From Plumapathes pennacea (Eukaryota > Cnidaria > Anthozoa > Antipatharia > Myriopathidae): 64,000 nucleotides of DNA. A program made the translations under genes and the position numbers. The notes below the pieces were generated by a model that saw nothing but the letters and a program-made list of their open reading frames with translations, made no database searches and had not been told where the DNA came from. Below are positions 11,754 to 23,650 of this stretch, piece after piece. Position 1 is the first letter of the stretch. Each line of letters starts with the position of its first letter. Location of the stretch: the NCBI GenBank assembly GCA_964036295.1, contig OZ038462.1, forward strand, positions 26,113,863 through 26,177,862. Reading direction: 5' to 3'.

Positions 11754-14700
11754 TTAATCCGCTATAGTCCGGTCCGTTTCCTCGTTTATGCGCACCGTCG
11801 TTTCATGTTGCACAGGATTGTTATTCAGATCCGGTGATCCTTGCTCGTTGTCATTTATAAAAGAACTTTGCTTTTCTACCTGCAAGTCAATTTTGGGGTC
11901 GTTTCCACCTCCACTTTGTTGAAGCGCGCTTTGTCCATCGGATTTGATTTCCGGGATGTTCCCGTTTTCCCTCGCGTCAAGTTCCCCGTGTTCTTGGAAC
12001 TCCTCGTGGTCCATTTCTTCCTCTTCTTCTTCGTCCTTGAGTACGGCTTCATTTTCCTCGTCATAATTTACGGGTTCTGCATACAAGGGTACTAGCCGCG
12101 TAAACGTCTGTATTCTGTGATTTTTGGTGTCAGCAACAACCACATTACCGCATGCGTCGACTGCCACATCATACGGGGTGTCCAAACATCCGGGTTCCTC
12201 GCCTACTGTTCCAAACGAGCCCACAAACTCACCACTAACAGATATAACGTGGATGCGGTGATTGTGACTGTCGGCAATTAAAATATTTTCCCGACGATCG
12301 AGCGCTAAGCCTCTTGGGTGCATAAATTTGCCTATCCCAATGCCCTTTGCACCAAGCGTCTGATTCTGCACTAGACCTTCTCGAGCGAAGATTTTGAGGC
12401 AGTGCCTATCAAATTCCGACACAATGACGTCACCCGATGCCGTGACAGCGATTCCCATTGGTTTATGAAGATCCTGCGAGCTGCCAATGAAACACAAGAA
12501 GTTGCCATCAAAGCTAAATTTTTGGATGCGATGATTGGCTTTATCTGCGGCGTAGATGTGACCTTGTTTGTCGAGTGCTACGGCGCTCAGCTCTGGTCTG
12601 CGGTCATTCTTGCTGTACACCGGAAGTATCGGGCGCAGAGGTTCACCTGCGTGAAATAACGGTTTTGTTACAGTGATATACAGAAGAGGAACTGTTAAGA
12701 TTTTGACGTTTTACGCAATTTCAGTTCTTGATGATAATCATAATTTGTGACCCAGCGATGTGGCATGCAATTTTCCACTTCTTTAATCTACATATGCTGC
12801 GGCCTTATCCTTTTGCCTGGACATCTGTGATGCTATATGAACAATAAACTACTTTTGGCGAGGAAATATGCACGGATAATTGTCCGAGGATATTATCTGT
12901 TCCGAGAAGCGAACAGTTGCCTTTCGAGCTTCCTCGGACAATTATCCGTGCATATTTCCTGGCCAAAAGTAGTTTATTGTTTATATAATTACCTTATAAA
13001 AAGAGTGCAAATTTTAAACCTAGATTACCTGCCGATATCTTCTACACACGTCACCGTATTTCCAATAAGTGCTTAAAAACTAAAACTCTACTCTACAACA
13101 TATTACAATCACTTAAAATTTAAAAGAGAAGCTACTCAGTGGCCACTGTGGTATTGAAAGCTATATTAGGGTGTGTCTCTTTTTAGGAATCCAAATCCGG
13201 ATCACTAATCCAAAAACAGATTCCATCTCTGTTTCTTTACTGAAATCCAAATCCGGATAATGAATCCATGTGATCCACACTGAGGACGGATTCACTGGAT
13301 CATATATCCAAAATTGGATACTTTGGATCATGGATCTGTTAAAGAAACGCACCCTTAAACTAACCTGTCCTGCTGAAGACCCGGATGATCTGTGAATCGG
13401 TCATTACCAGGTCACCATGCGCCGTGACCGCCACTGCGCATGGGCGACACCTCCCGCCAACGTTGAGTGGCTCGCGCGCCAATTTCCCGCTCGCGTCCAA
13501 GATTTGAATGCGCCCGTTATTATAGTCAGCCACGTATACTCGGCCCAGTCTATCCACAGCCACACTGGTGGGTAAGTTAAACTGCGGGGGAGAGGGGCGT
13601 TTTCCTTTCCGTCCGACAATTGTTGCTTCGCGCTCCGTGATCTCTGCATAGTCTAACAGCTGCAGAAACAGAGAAAGCAACAGTCACTTATCTGATCATT
13701 AATTAATCTGTAATCGAGTTTACTACGGCCATGTTAACTTGCGAGTCTATGAAAAATAAGAAGCATGTAGCTTTCAAATAATGCTAAACTAATTTGCCTG
13801 TAGCGCCCAGTTGCTCAAACTCTAGAATTTAAACGCTAAAAATTGTTGCCAAAATCTATAAGCCGGGCCACGGATGTATCAAACGTTTTTGCTATTTCGA
13901 AGCCTGAAAGCGATAAGTGTATAGGTATTTTATGGCTTTCTTACAGGGGACAGAGAAAATTATGTGTCTTTTTCAAACCATGCCGTTTGTTGAACCCAAA
14001 GATGACGAGAGGGAGAATTTGGTTAATCCTGCAGTATTTGGCTGCACCGAGCTTTTGACAACGGAGCCCAGGACATTGAAATATTTCTTCCAAACAAAAT
14101 AAGTTTATTCGAAGCATTTTAAACTAAAACAGGTAAACTCTTCTGTATAGCTTTCGTTTCATTCTAAAATATAATAATTAGCATTTTAATAAAGAGTTTA
14201 TCTATAAGGGTGGACTAAACCCTCCCGCCCTTTGCCCCCGCACCTCCACCCCCGCCCCCTTTACCGCCAAAATCTAAGCAACATACTAATAATCTGCAAC
14301 TATTAGGATCAACTTACTTTGTATTCCAGGAAGGCTCCGTTGCTGATGGTGTTCGCTTTTACTTCTGGCACGGAGTAAGGTCTCATTTGACTGCGAGATC
14401 TCAAGAAAGGAGTGAAGGGCTTCTGGCGGTTCGTCCCCTCTAGCTCTACACACAAACCCTCCAGCTTTTCTTGTAACTCGATCAAAGTGCGTTGGTTCTT
14501 GCGCAAGTCGTGCTTGACTCTCCGTATCTCCATCTGTGCTTCGTGGATATAATCCTCGATTCCTATAGCTTCCTGTGTCTTGTGTCGTATTTCTACATGA
14601 ATTGTCCGTATTCCCTCCAGTGCTTCTTGTCGCTTAGCCAACAACTCATCCTCACTTCGTTTCTTTTTCTCGTATTCTTCCTGTTGTCCTTTGAGCTCCA

Positions 14701-16915
14701 TTTTTAAAGTGGCACTGCTCGAGTTACCTTCCAGTTTCACCTTGGTTTTGTCTATTTCCACTTGGTGTTTTTTGATGAAAAATCGCACGCTCTCCAACTT
14801 CCTCTCGTAGGATTCAATCTGTGATTCTAGCTCCTCTATCCGCGTGGTCTTTAGCACTTGAATTTCGTCCTCAGTTTGCACTAGGTTTCCGTTGTTTGAT
14901 TTAATTTGGAACTCGTTGTCTTTGACCGCATTCTTTAGCTTGATCTCCGCATCTTCGCAGGCTTTTAATTCGTTCTCCACTCTCTCAATCATCCGCAATA
15001 TAACCTCTCGTTTGTTGTTCTGCTGCAACGCTTTATCATTTTGTTCTTTTTCCCCTAAAATGGAAAAGTTAAACAACGTTAAACAGACAATAAGAAACAC
15101 AAAATTGGCAACCGCACTTAACCCTTTCACTCCTAAGAGTGATCAACTTCATTTTCCCTTTTTAGTCTCCCACCAGATATATATCATACGGTATGGAGAA
15201 TTTGACATTTGATACCTTGCTCTAATCACAGCTGATTAAAACATGAATTCTCTTTTCATCACTCATACATTTTCTTGTTTTATGGTTGGGAGAATCTGCA
15301 TTTTGAGCTTGGGAGTGAAAGGGGTAAAGGGGCAGTGTCATGAGATGCGCATGCGCGTGCGTTTGGTCGAATCTTGAATGTTTTCAAGTTTGAAATCTAA
15401 GATGGCGTCTCACAACGGCGGCGAGCGATTGAGCGGCAGATTCACCGCCGTTGTGTACGCCATTATGGCGGACTTCAAACTTGAAAACATTGGGCGAATG
15501 TTTTCAAGATTTGACCAAACGCGCGCGCATGCGCATCTCATGACACTGCCCCTTTAAACTGCAACACTCCGACAAGAAACAAGGCGAAACGACCGCTTCA
15601 ACACCTATAAACAACACGGTTGCACAAATTAGTCAGTGTTGGTTAGATTTATAGACGTTGGCTATACAGTCAACTCCCAAGACGGACATTCTCGGGACCA
15701 GCTCCAACTGTCCGTCTTAAAGAGGTGTCCGTCCTGTACTAGAGAGTTCAGTTAAAGTAAACGACTGCGGCAGAAATGGCAGGAGGCCACTCCTATCAGG
15801 TGTCCGTCTTAGAGAGCTGTCCGTAGAAGGGGGGGGGGGGGGGGGGTAGCTTTTCAATAGGAGAGTGGGCAGTGTTTGGACAATCCTTACCAAGGGCCGT
15901 ATTCACCAAACTTGCGTACGAACAAAAATGTTCGTAAGTATGACTTATGCATCAGAACACTGAATGACTTACGCGTATACTATCTTGAGCGAGCCAACAT
16001 GCGTAAGTCGAACTTAAGCCATACTTGGAAGCAAACATTTTTGTTCGTACGCAAGTTTGGTGAATACGGCTCCAAGTCTCGAACTGCTTGCCGCTGTTGG
16101 AGAATTTAGATGTCCGTGCAGGCGGAGTGCGGCAGCTGATTCACTTGACGCGCAGGTGACGCGTCCGGCCTAATTTGATATGACATGCTGACATTTTTTT
16201 ACGTGCACATGTTAAATACCGAGTGTATACAGAAAGCCTGACTGTTTGATGACTGTTTACATCATAGAAAATTCGGTAGTTATCAGCATTGCCGTCAAGA
16301 AGAAAAAAAATTCCAAGTTAGTTAAATAGAAAGAGTAGGTTATTTATTTCAGTTATTCTTTTGGAGAGGCTAAATTTTCGTGCAATTAACTTTTTTCCGG
16401 CACATTGAAGTCATGCCATGATTAAACACGAATTGCAGTTTACTGTACTGCTCCTTTTATCAAACTTCATGGTGATAGTTCGTCGTATAACGTCAGAAAT
16501 CGTTTCGACTATTTTGAGTGCCGCCAGTGTAATTTGGCTGTCCCCTACAACCAACTCAAGCCGGTTTCTAATGCGGGTGATGAGATATTGTGAGTGTAAC
16601 CCGAATCAACTTACCAACAGCAGTTCCTGGCGCAAATTTCTCCTTGTATTCATCCAGCAAGTGTACAAGTTTAAGGCATTTTGCTTCAATGAGCAATTTT
16701 CTCAAGAAAGCTAGTCGTTTCTCCGATACCAGCCCTCTCTTTCGCAGCACGTCGGTCAGTTCAGGTCCCGTCTCGAGATACTCTAGCGTTTCTTTCCCAA
16801 TGTGACCTTGAAGAAGGAATTTCATATAGCGAATGTTGTTTCTCTCCAATTCCTGACCAATGCTGTTCAAAAGATCCAAGAACGGCGACTGGTCATCGTC
16901 GAGTGTTCTCGACAT
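11754..16915 (-). CDS. DED - coiled coil - NHL-repeat protein, four exons
   Basis: Exons: 16915-16615, 15054-14318, 13659-13365, 12646-11754; 741 residues. Residues about 10-95 form a death effector domain: SPFLDLLNSIGQEL (helix 1), YMKFLLQGHIGKETLE, ELTDVLRKRGLV and LAFLRKLLIEAK align without gaps to the FADD DED. Residues about 105-310 are long coiled coil. Residues about 370-629 hold six NHL repeats (for example SVAVDRLGRVYVADYNNGRI and VAVDACGNVVVADTKNHRI), enough for a six-bladed propeller. The tail (635-741) is acidic with an EEEEEE run. DEDs mediate caspase-8/FADD-type assembly; NHL propellers bind RNA or protein in TRIM2/3/71. No RING or B-box precedes the coiled coil. Cytosolic adaptor or sensor is inferred; no enzymatic domain is visible. 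Confidence 0.85.
12834..12987. mobile_element. Hairpin MITE in DED-NHL intron
   Basis: Long inverted repeat: ggataattgtccgagga on the left is matched by tcctcggacaattatcc on the right, and the outer parts (tatatgaacaataaactac / gtagtttattgtttatata) also pair. The loop is about 40 bases. Confidence 0.65.
13169..13354. mobile_element. MITE with 3-bp TTA duplication, next to an exon
   Basis: Terminal gggtgtgtctcttttta and the inverse of aaagaaacgcaccc form the inverted ends. TTA flanks both sides (13166-13168, 13355-13357), as expected for PIF/Harbinger-type insertion. Internal atccaaatccgga units repeat. A second copy in opposite orientation lies at 57941-58120. The right end is 5 bases from the donor hexamer (13359-13364) of DED-NHL exon 3. 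Confidence 0.75.
15325..15556. mobile_element. 232-bp hairpin MITE in DED-NHL intron
   Basis: The left arm begins taaaggggcagtgtcatgag and the right arm ends with its inverse ctcatgacactgcccctt plus ta. The central part ccgccgttgtg also pairs with cacaacggcgg. Arms are near-perfect over most of their length. Confidence 0.7.
15663..15830. mobile_element. Pogo-like MITE with gacggacatt/gtccgtctta subrepeats
   Basis: Starts tatacagtcaactcccaag. It carries repeated tgtccgtctta units, the inverse of the aaggcggacac theme seen at 7205-7390. A run of about 18 G follows directly at 15829-15846. Confidence 0.5.
15895..16071. mobile_element. Hairpin MITE with 5-bp CCAAG duplication
   Basis: Ends ggccgtattcaccaaacttg and its inverse; the pairing continues through cgtacgaacaaaaatg. 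CCAAG flanks both sides at 15890-15894 and 16072-16076. Confidence 0.75.
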
Positions 16916-18467
16916 TTTTACTGGCCAGAAGGAAGGGAAAGGGTATTCCACAAACCGGCCGGTTCCTTAGTTACACGGGCTTAATATCATGATGCCTAGA
17001 GGTGTTATTTGCATAAATACCTCGGTGCTGCTTAGAATAACAAAAAAGTTCAGTTCATGCTTCGATGAAAGTAAACAATAATACTGTGATCCTATTCTTT
17101 GCTACCATTAGAACGGTAATGTGCAGGATAATTATCTAAATAGACAGCCTTTTTGCTTACAGCCCCGTTCTTCTTTGCGCATAAGTGATCGGTTGCTAGC
17201 GAATTATGCTAATACTGTACAACACGAGAATTGTTTTTTGACATTGTTTACTTAGTCAACCCAGATGTAGATATTACTTTCCTTTTGTTTAATATTAAAA
17301 AAAAAATTATATAAAAAAACAAAAAACAAAAAAAAAAACACCAGTATTATTGATCACTACTTTTAGAGCTAGAGCACACAATGGCGTTTACCCAAAACAC
17401 GACTACTAGCGCAAAGAAATATTTAATTTACTGAGAAATCCGAGAAAACACATGACTGGGAACAGTCCCCTTTTCTCCGTCCAAGTCATGCAGCGAGCGC
17501 ACAAGTCTCTTCTGTAGTGCTAGAAGGAAGTGCCTAACTCAGTATATTGCATAACCAAGAAACGTCGAAAATTAAAGTTTGGTACTTCATCATTTTCAAT
17601 TTTTAAGTATCAAATTACTGTTCAATTTTCCGACGTTCAAACGTTTATTTCAGAAAAATGATGGCGCTTATTTGATCAGTTGCCGCGGAGGACCGGACAC
17701 AAGACTTAACCTCGTGTTGACCCCGCCCATTTCAGTCAACCACGTGCGATATTGCAAGCCGTGTCGAGCTACTATAGACCGCTTGGAAAGTATATAGAAA
17801 TTTGCTTGTCATTAACTGTAACTAATATTGTGATAAAAGCAATTTATTGCCAAAGAAAAGATAACCAAAAAAGAGAAATAGATAATAAAAGTAATAAACA
17901 ACACGCGAAGATGACAATTCCAACACTGCCTGCAAGATCTGCGAATTGTGCCAGGATCGATTATTCAATAAACATTTACACGCGTGTTTTACAGGTTGGA
18001 CCATTATTCAAACACCACTAAGTGGATTCTATTCCGACAAAATTTCAGGTGCAGGTCTCAAAATTATGGGTGTTCGAACGACTGGGAAAACTGGTCCGAC
18101 CTGTAAAACTACAGCTTTCAGCAGAACTGACAAAAGTATGCGTTCGTTTTGTTTTCTTTCCTTTTATTAATGTAAGCCAACTCTTTGATTCACAAACGTA
18201 GCCCAAACACCAATAATATTATAACATTTGAACACTTTATACAAACTTTTTCTTCAAATTTTGATAGATGAATTTATCATTATAATACTATTTCCGGCTT
18301 CTTTTAGCGATGCTCTTTGGATTAAAAAATATATCAGATATAACTCATAGAGTTGGTAAGGCTTATGTACACAATCACAATACAGTTGATAGCTCATTTC
18401 AATCTGTATTTTACTTTACTTTTTACTACGATTGTCTGGGACAAGTTCATTTGTTCAAGTGTAACGT
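16916..18467. other. Spacer between DED-NHL 5' end and first carrier 3' end
   Basis: Holds the promoter region of the DED-NHL gene on the minus strand and an A-rich stretch at 17296-17338. No further gene or ordered repeat is visible. Confidence 0.5.
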
Positions 18468-21400
18468 CTATTGCAGGTCTTCCTGGTACAGAAAACTGAC
18501 AATGGCCTCATATGTCAGAAACATAATTGCTGTGTTTGGTACTTGTCTAAGAAGGTGTGTTTTCAAGCCACTGTAGAGGCCTCGCCAACCTTCCTCAACA
18601 GCAATTTTCTTGAACGCTTGAAAAAACGAGTGATATTTTCTTTTTCCATCGAGTTCCTGTTGACGCAGTCTTGTTCTGATCACCTCATGTGGGTAAGCTG
18701 CTATTGATGCTGTGCACTTTGAAGTCGCAGCAGCCAACATGAACTGAAAAAAGTCTGTAATGTGTTTCTCATGACTTGATCTCCTGGTGTTGTTGTATTT
18801 CTGTAGCTCTGCTTTGATGTGTTCATAGATAATGAAATGAAGACAAGTCTCTGTCACGCCAATATATGTTGCACTCAAGCCACGATAGAAACCTTTGATG
18901 CCATCAGTCTTGTAAATACTGTGAATAATTTTTCTCAACTGCCTTTCTGAAGTCCTGTGCAAAAAGAAACAAAAACAAAAACAAAAAAGATATTTTTTGA
19001 CTTTTAATTATTTAAAACAATTTCTGGATCAGAACCAGAATTCCAGGTGGAGCCTCCTTGTGCATATATATTATAGGACTGAAAGAACAAAAAAATTGTA
19101 CAGATGTTGTTTATGGAAGCATTGTATTAAAACATTATTCCAGACTATTTCAAACTGCTCATTCACAACAGCAGTTTGAAATAGTTTGGAGGTCACTTTG
19201 TGAATTTTAAGCTTAAGTCACAAACCTGTTCTCGAGCTGCAGCCTTGTTTTCATAACCCACAATGGACTTGTTAGTGTTGACGTCATAAGGCCTTACATA
19301 GGAAAAGAAAAACAAATATTTGAATAAATCAATATGGTCCTGGGTGGGCCTAAATCAGACTCTCAAAACTTTATATACATAAGCAGTTTAGCTTAATCCT
19401 GGAACAAACTGATAATTCAGCTAGCATGCAGCCAGATTACTTCCAAGTTCATTGAGAGAAGTTTGCAATATTTGACCTGAGACATCCACTGACATCAATC
19501 TACCCAAATTACAGGCATTAAATCACCCTTGCAGGCCCTTTTCATAACCCAAAAGAGGGGCATCTGAATGCTTGATTTCTCGTCAGGTTGGACTGAGGCA
19601 CCCAAATGACTGAGATGCCCAAGACTGCATCCAATAAGCCACTTTTACGATCATGCACCATTTGCGAAGCGCAGTTGTTCAGCCGGGCCAACTGACAAAA
19701 AACTTGGCAGGCAGAGTGTTGTAACTCAAATACATATACAGTGCTCAACATTAAGGTTTTAAGTTGGTTGCCCTTCAGCCTGTAGACTGACTGTTTGGGT
19801 GAATAGAAATTAAGTTTCATAGTTTCTGTTTACCTGACCAAAATATTTGGTTGCCCTGGGCATAGCAGGCAACCACTAATGTTAAGCTCTAATATAGACA
19901 GAAAACTAAGCCAGCAGAGAGATTTACATGACAGACACTTGTTTACGTGGGGACTTGAAAGTGCTATTTGCTACTGTGCATAATTATTGTGGCTTATTAA
20001 GACCTAAGCTGACACTTAGTAGCCTACGATGCCCAATTTATAATATTATATTTTGCAGTAACAAGTAAGTGTTCTCCGTTTGAACAATGTAAGTTAGCTA
20101 TGCCCAGCTATCTCCCATTTGTGATAACATTAAATATTATTTTACTAGATCATCAATGCACCCCACACACTTATGTACTTTATCAGGACTTCAGGCCAAA
20201 GGTCAGACCTCACAAACTGTTTTCAGTGAGCACTTCTTCTGCTGATTGATTTATGATTTTAAATATCCAGAAAGTAATGAAAATATAAACTACACACCTG
20301 CAGAACATGCTGCACTCATATGCACAACTTTGCTTTCTGACTGAATCAAGCCACTCTTGTTCAATGTTGTTTTGGCTGTTGCATACACACCAAAGTAAAT
20401 TGCTCTTGAAGGAGCTACACCAACAAGGTTTGGGCCCAAGCCTTTAAAAAGAGCACGAGCACCCTCTGTCTGGATGATAGTTCGCAAACATGACAGGATT
20501 CCTACTGATTTTGTGTGTGTGAGTTCCACTGGAATTGTACCCAGGCCAGGGAGGCTTGCTGTTGGGCAGTAAACTGGCCGAAATGTTGGCAGGGATGACT
20601 GAAAGAAGACAGAATACTAAATTAATATGTCTAAATTTTTAATCCTCGCATTTAATTAGCAGACGCAAATCAAATCAAGTCTCCTTCCAACATTTGCATG
20701 GAGGCTAACCAGAGGGGAATAAATTAGTACAAAAGTGCATATACTTAAACATTTTACTTTGTTTTTGTCTGACATTGCAGTGATCAATGAGAATGCCTAA
20801 GAGACTTAGATGTTCAATCTGGAGCTGTTACAAACACCAGTAAGAGGCTGAAATTTGAACTTTGCCATGTGTGTTCTAATCTCCTGAGCAGGTTTAATCA
20901 GTTATGCCATAAAATTATGGACATGCATGCAATTAGCAGGGGGGGGGTATGTCAATGGGAGGGTTAATCTTTTAAAATATATAGGAATTTATATTGCGTA
21001 AATTTCACAATGTGCTCAAATGCGCACGTTTTTTATACGTGTTTGAAGCTGACTAGTTTAGTATTGTACCAGCTTCAAATATGCTTGTTCGTTGCAGAGG
21101 AATTCAAACGAAAGTCGTGACGGCTACAAAGCGAGAAGCATTTTACCTGCATTCTTGTCTTGACGACTTCTAAAGGGCACGTTACTACCGCTCCTAGCGT
21201 GCCGCCAATTCTGTAAGGAAAAGAGGAAAGATACCGTCAGATGTGATTTTGGAGTGCAATATAAAATAATTTTATTTGCTGATATTTGTGGCCACCGGCT
21301 CAACGCAACTGACGCTTGGCCGGTCACGCATGTTGCTTCAAAGCAAAAGCAATGTTCAAAATAAAAACAACCCAGGGAAACCTGAAAGACGTGACATCTT

Positions 21401-21774
21401 TCATGATTCAAGGCTCGAAAAGTGTCTACTTTATAATATTGCAAACCTGAAAGCACTTCTAAAGTCGAGAATTTAGAAGCTCGCGGGGTGAAATTTCAAC
21501 TGTTGATGCGTTTTACAATCCTTTCAGATATTTTAAACGTCGCTAACGATCTCAGAAAAAGCCATTTTGCACGGTTTGATTTTCAGTATTGTTTACATTC
21601 AGTTTAGTCCGAAGCGAGAGTCCGTTAAAGAAATGAACAACGAAAGGAGCAAAGTACAAATGGTTCCCGCTCCTGCAAAACAACGGAATCATCTTCAGAT
21701 AGAGAAACTTACCCTCCAGCTACGACATGAACATACGTCGACCTGAAGCTTGGCTTGCTGTAGTTCTGCTGCAT
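18468..21774 (-). CDS. SLC25A33/36-type mitochondrial pyrimidine nucleotide carrier, five exons (copy A)
   Basis: Exons: 21774-21713, 21210-21147, 20598-20298, 19292-19226, 18954-18468; 326 residues. The three carrier repeats show PLEVVKTRMQ, PLWVMKTRLQ and PHEVIRTRLRQQ. The Trp in the second motif is characteristic of the pyrimidine nucleotide carriers SLC25A33/36 and yeast Rim2. The block VGVAPSRAIYFGVY is also diagnostic. Six membrane helices are expected and the length fits the family. Predicted role: exchange of pyrimidine (deoxy)nucleotides across the mitochondrial inner membrane. The splice phases and exon lengths match copy A' at 30.6-34.0 kb apart from one extra codon there, so the two are duplicates. 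The 3' half of the last exon is nearly identical to that of A'. Confidence 0.9.
19738..19898. repeat. Fold-back repeat in copy A intron 4
   Basis: Begins cagtgctcaacattaag and ends ctaatgttaagctct, inverted termini. The core contains ggttgccct and its inverse. Relatives lie at 7460-7625 and 61590-61700. Confidence 0.5.
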
Positions 21775-22168
21775 TTCTGTGTCAGGAATGAAGACACCAT
21801 CCAGTAGCAATCGCTCAGATCTCTCCAATATTTACGTCTCTATGTACAAGAGTACAGCTGTGAATGACGACGGCTTCTGATTGGCTAAACGTGTCGGCGC
21901 ACGTGGTCGGGGCATGTCCAGCAACCCAGTAACAGTAAAAAATTACGCTTTGTGGGGAGGAGTGGGGGTTTAATATTATCAGCTCTATTCACGGACACGT
22001 TAGATTATTTGTCAAAATATTCCGCAAAAAATCCAATATTTTTCAGTTAGTAAGACTACGTACGTTTAGAGGAATTTAAAAATAGCCACAAAGGTTCAAT
22101 AACAAAAAATTATGCCCAAGCCCACCCTGGACAGTTTGTAAATGTCTTCGCGTGCCCAGAAAGAGTTA
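21775..22168. other. Spacer upstream of carrier copy A
   Basis: Promoter side of copy A on the minus strand, running to the Harbinger left terminus. No gene or distinct motif recognised. Confidence 0.5.
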
Positions 22169-22336
22169 GGAAACTTACGCAACGACACGACGGCAGGCCT
22201 CACGACGGCACTTCAGCCGAGCGCGCCTGGGGCGAGAACGTCAAAATCACTCGCGCGGTCCTGGCTCACGCGAACCTTACGCAATGTTTACACGACGGCA
22301 TCACGACGGCAAACCTGACACTTGTTGCCAGTGAAA

Positions 22337-23650
22337 ATGGCAACATTCAGGGAAGCGCGAGATTGCCTTTTGTTTGCCCACGATGAAGGCGAAATAGACG
22401 ACGAAGAACTCCTTCTCTTGTACGACGTAAACACTTCTCGAAATCCAGAGTTTCCGTACTGGAGGTACGATCAGTTTGACTTGGAAGAGATTTCAGATGC
22501 GGAGTGCAAAGCAGACTTTCGCTTTTTGAAAAATGATTTGTACACTCTCAAGGATGCCCTCCGAATACCCGAGGAAATAATATGCCCAAACAGAATTCGT
22601 GTGGATGGAATGGAGGCCCTGTGTATCCTGTTGCGCCGATTTGCGTACCCTTGTCGGTATGGTGACATGATTCCACGCTTTGGTCGACCTGTCGCACAGC
22701 TCTCGATGATTTCAAATCAGACGATGAGCTTCATACACACACAACATGGCCATCTTCTGTCCAGCTTCGACCAGGCGTGGCTTCGCCCAGCTTGCCTTGC
22801 ACAATTCGCAAACTCTGTCCATCAAAAAGGAGCTGCACTTGACAACTGCTGGGGGTTTATCGATGGTACAGTGCGCCCGATTTGTAGACCACAGCAACAT
22901 CAGCGCGTACTTTACAATGGCCACAAGCGTGTCCACAGCATAAAGTTCCAGTCCGTTGTGGCTGCGAATGGTTTAATTGCCAATCTGTTTGGCCCTGTGG
23001 AGGGCAAGAGGCACGATAGTGGAATGCTGGCCGAGTCAGGTACGTACTGTATAACCCATATTCACTAATTTATTCTATTATTACCCCGTATTACATATAA
23101 TTACATTTAACTGTAAACGTGTTATTTGTTACGGTTGTTGTAACATTTTGTGAAGGTATTTCCAGCGAACTTCTTGATAGTTTTTCTGGTAATTATTATA
23201 ACGTTGTATTTAGTTATATTTAAACCCTGTATTAAAAACATTATTTCATGAGTGGGTAAATATTGTTGTTGTTCAGGTCTCCTTCAGCAACTGGAGAGGT
23301 ATTCCCATTGTCCTGATGGCACACCATTGTGTGTTTACGGCGACCCAGCCTACCCACTACGCGTGCACCTCCAGGCACCATTCAGGGGTGCCAGGCTCTT
23401 GCCTCTCCAAGATGCATTTAATCAGTCCATGAGCAAAGTGCGAACATCTGTCGAGTGGGTTTTTGGGGATATTGTAAATTATTTTTCTTTTTTAGATTTT
23501 AAGAAAGATTTGAAAATTGGTTTAAGTGCCGTTGGCAAAATGTACATTGTATGTGCTTTGTTAAGGAATGCTCTTAACTGCATGTACTTTTCCAGTACAT
23601 CTGACTACTTTGGCTGCCAACCACCCACCCTGGAAGAGTACTTTGTTTAA
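22337..23650 (+). CDS. PIF/Harbinger transposase (HARBI1-like), two exons
   Basis: Exons 22337-23039 and 23277-23650 give 358 residues with a GT-AG intron. The DDE triad is visible: FIDGT (Asp about 176), YGDPAYP (Asp about 257) and VEWVFGD (Glu about 294). The region about 90-170 (RIRVDGMEALCILLRRFAYP) is the usual N-terminal helix-turn-helix-like part of this family. The ATG at 22337 gives MATFREARDC; nothing supports an earlier start. Open throughout, so possibly active together with the Myb-like partner. Confidence 0.9.
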
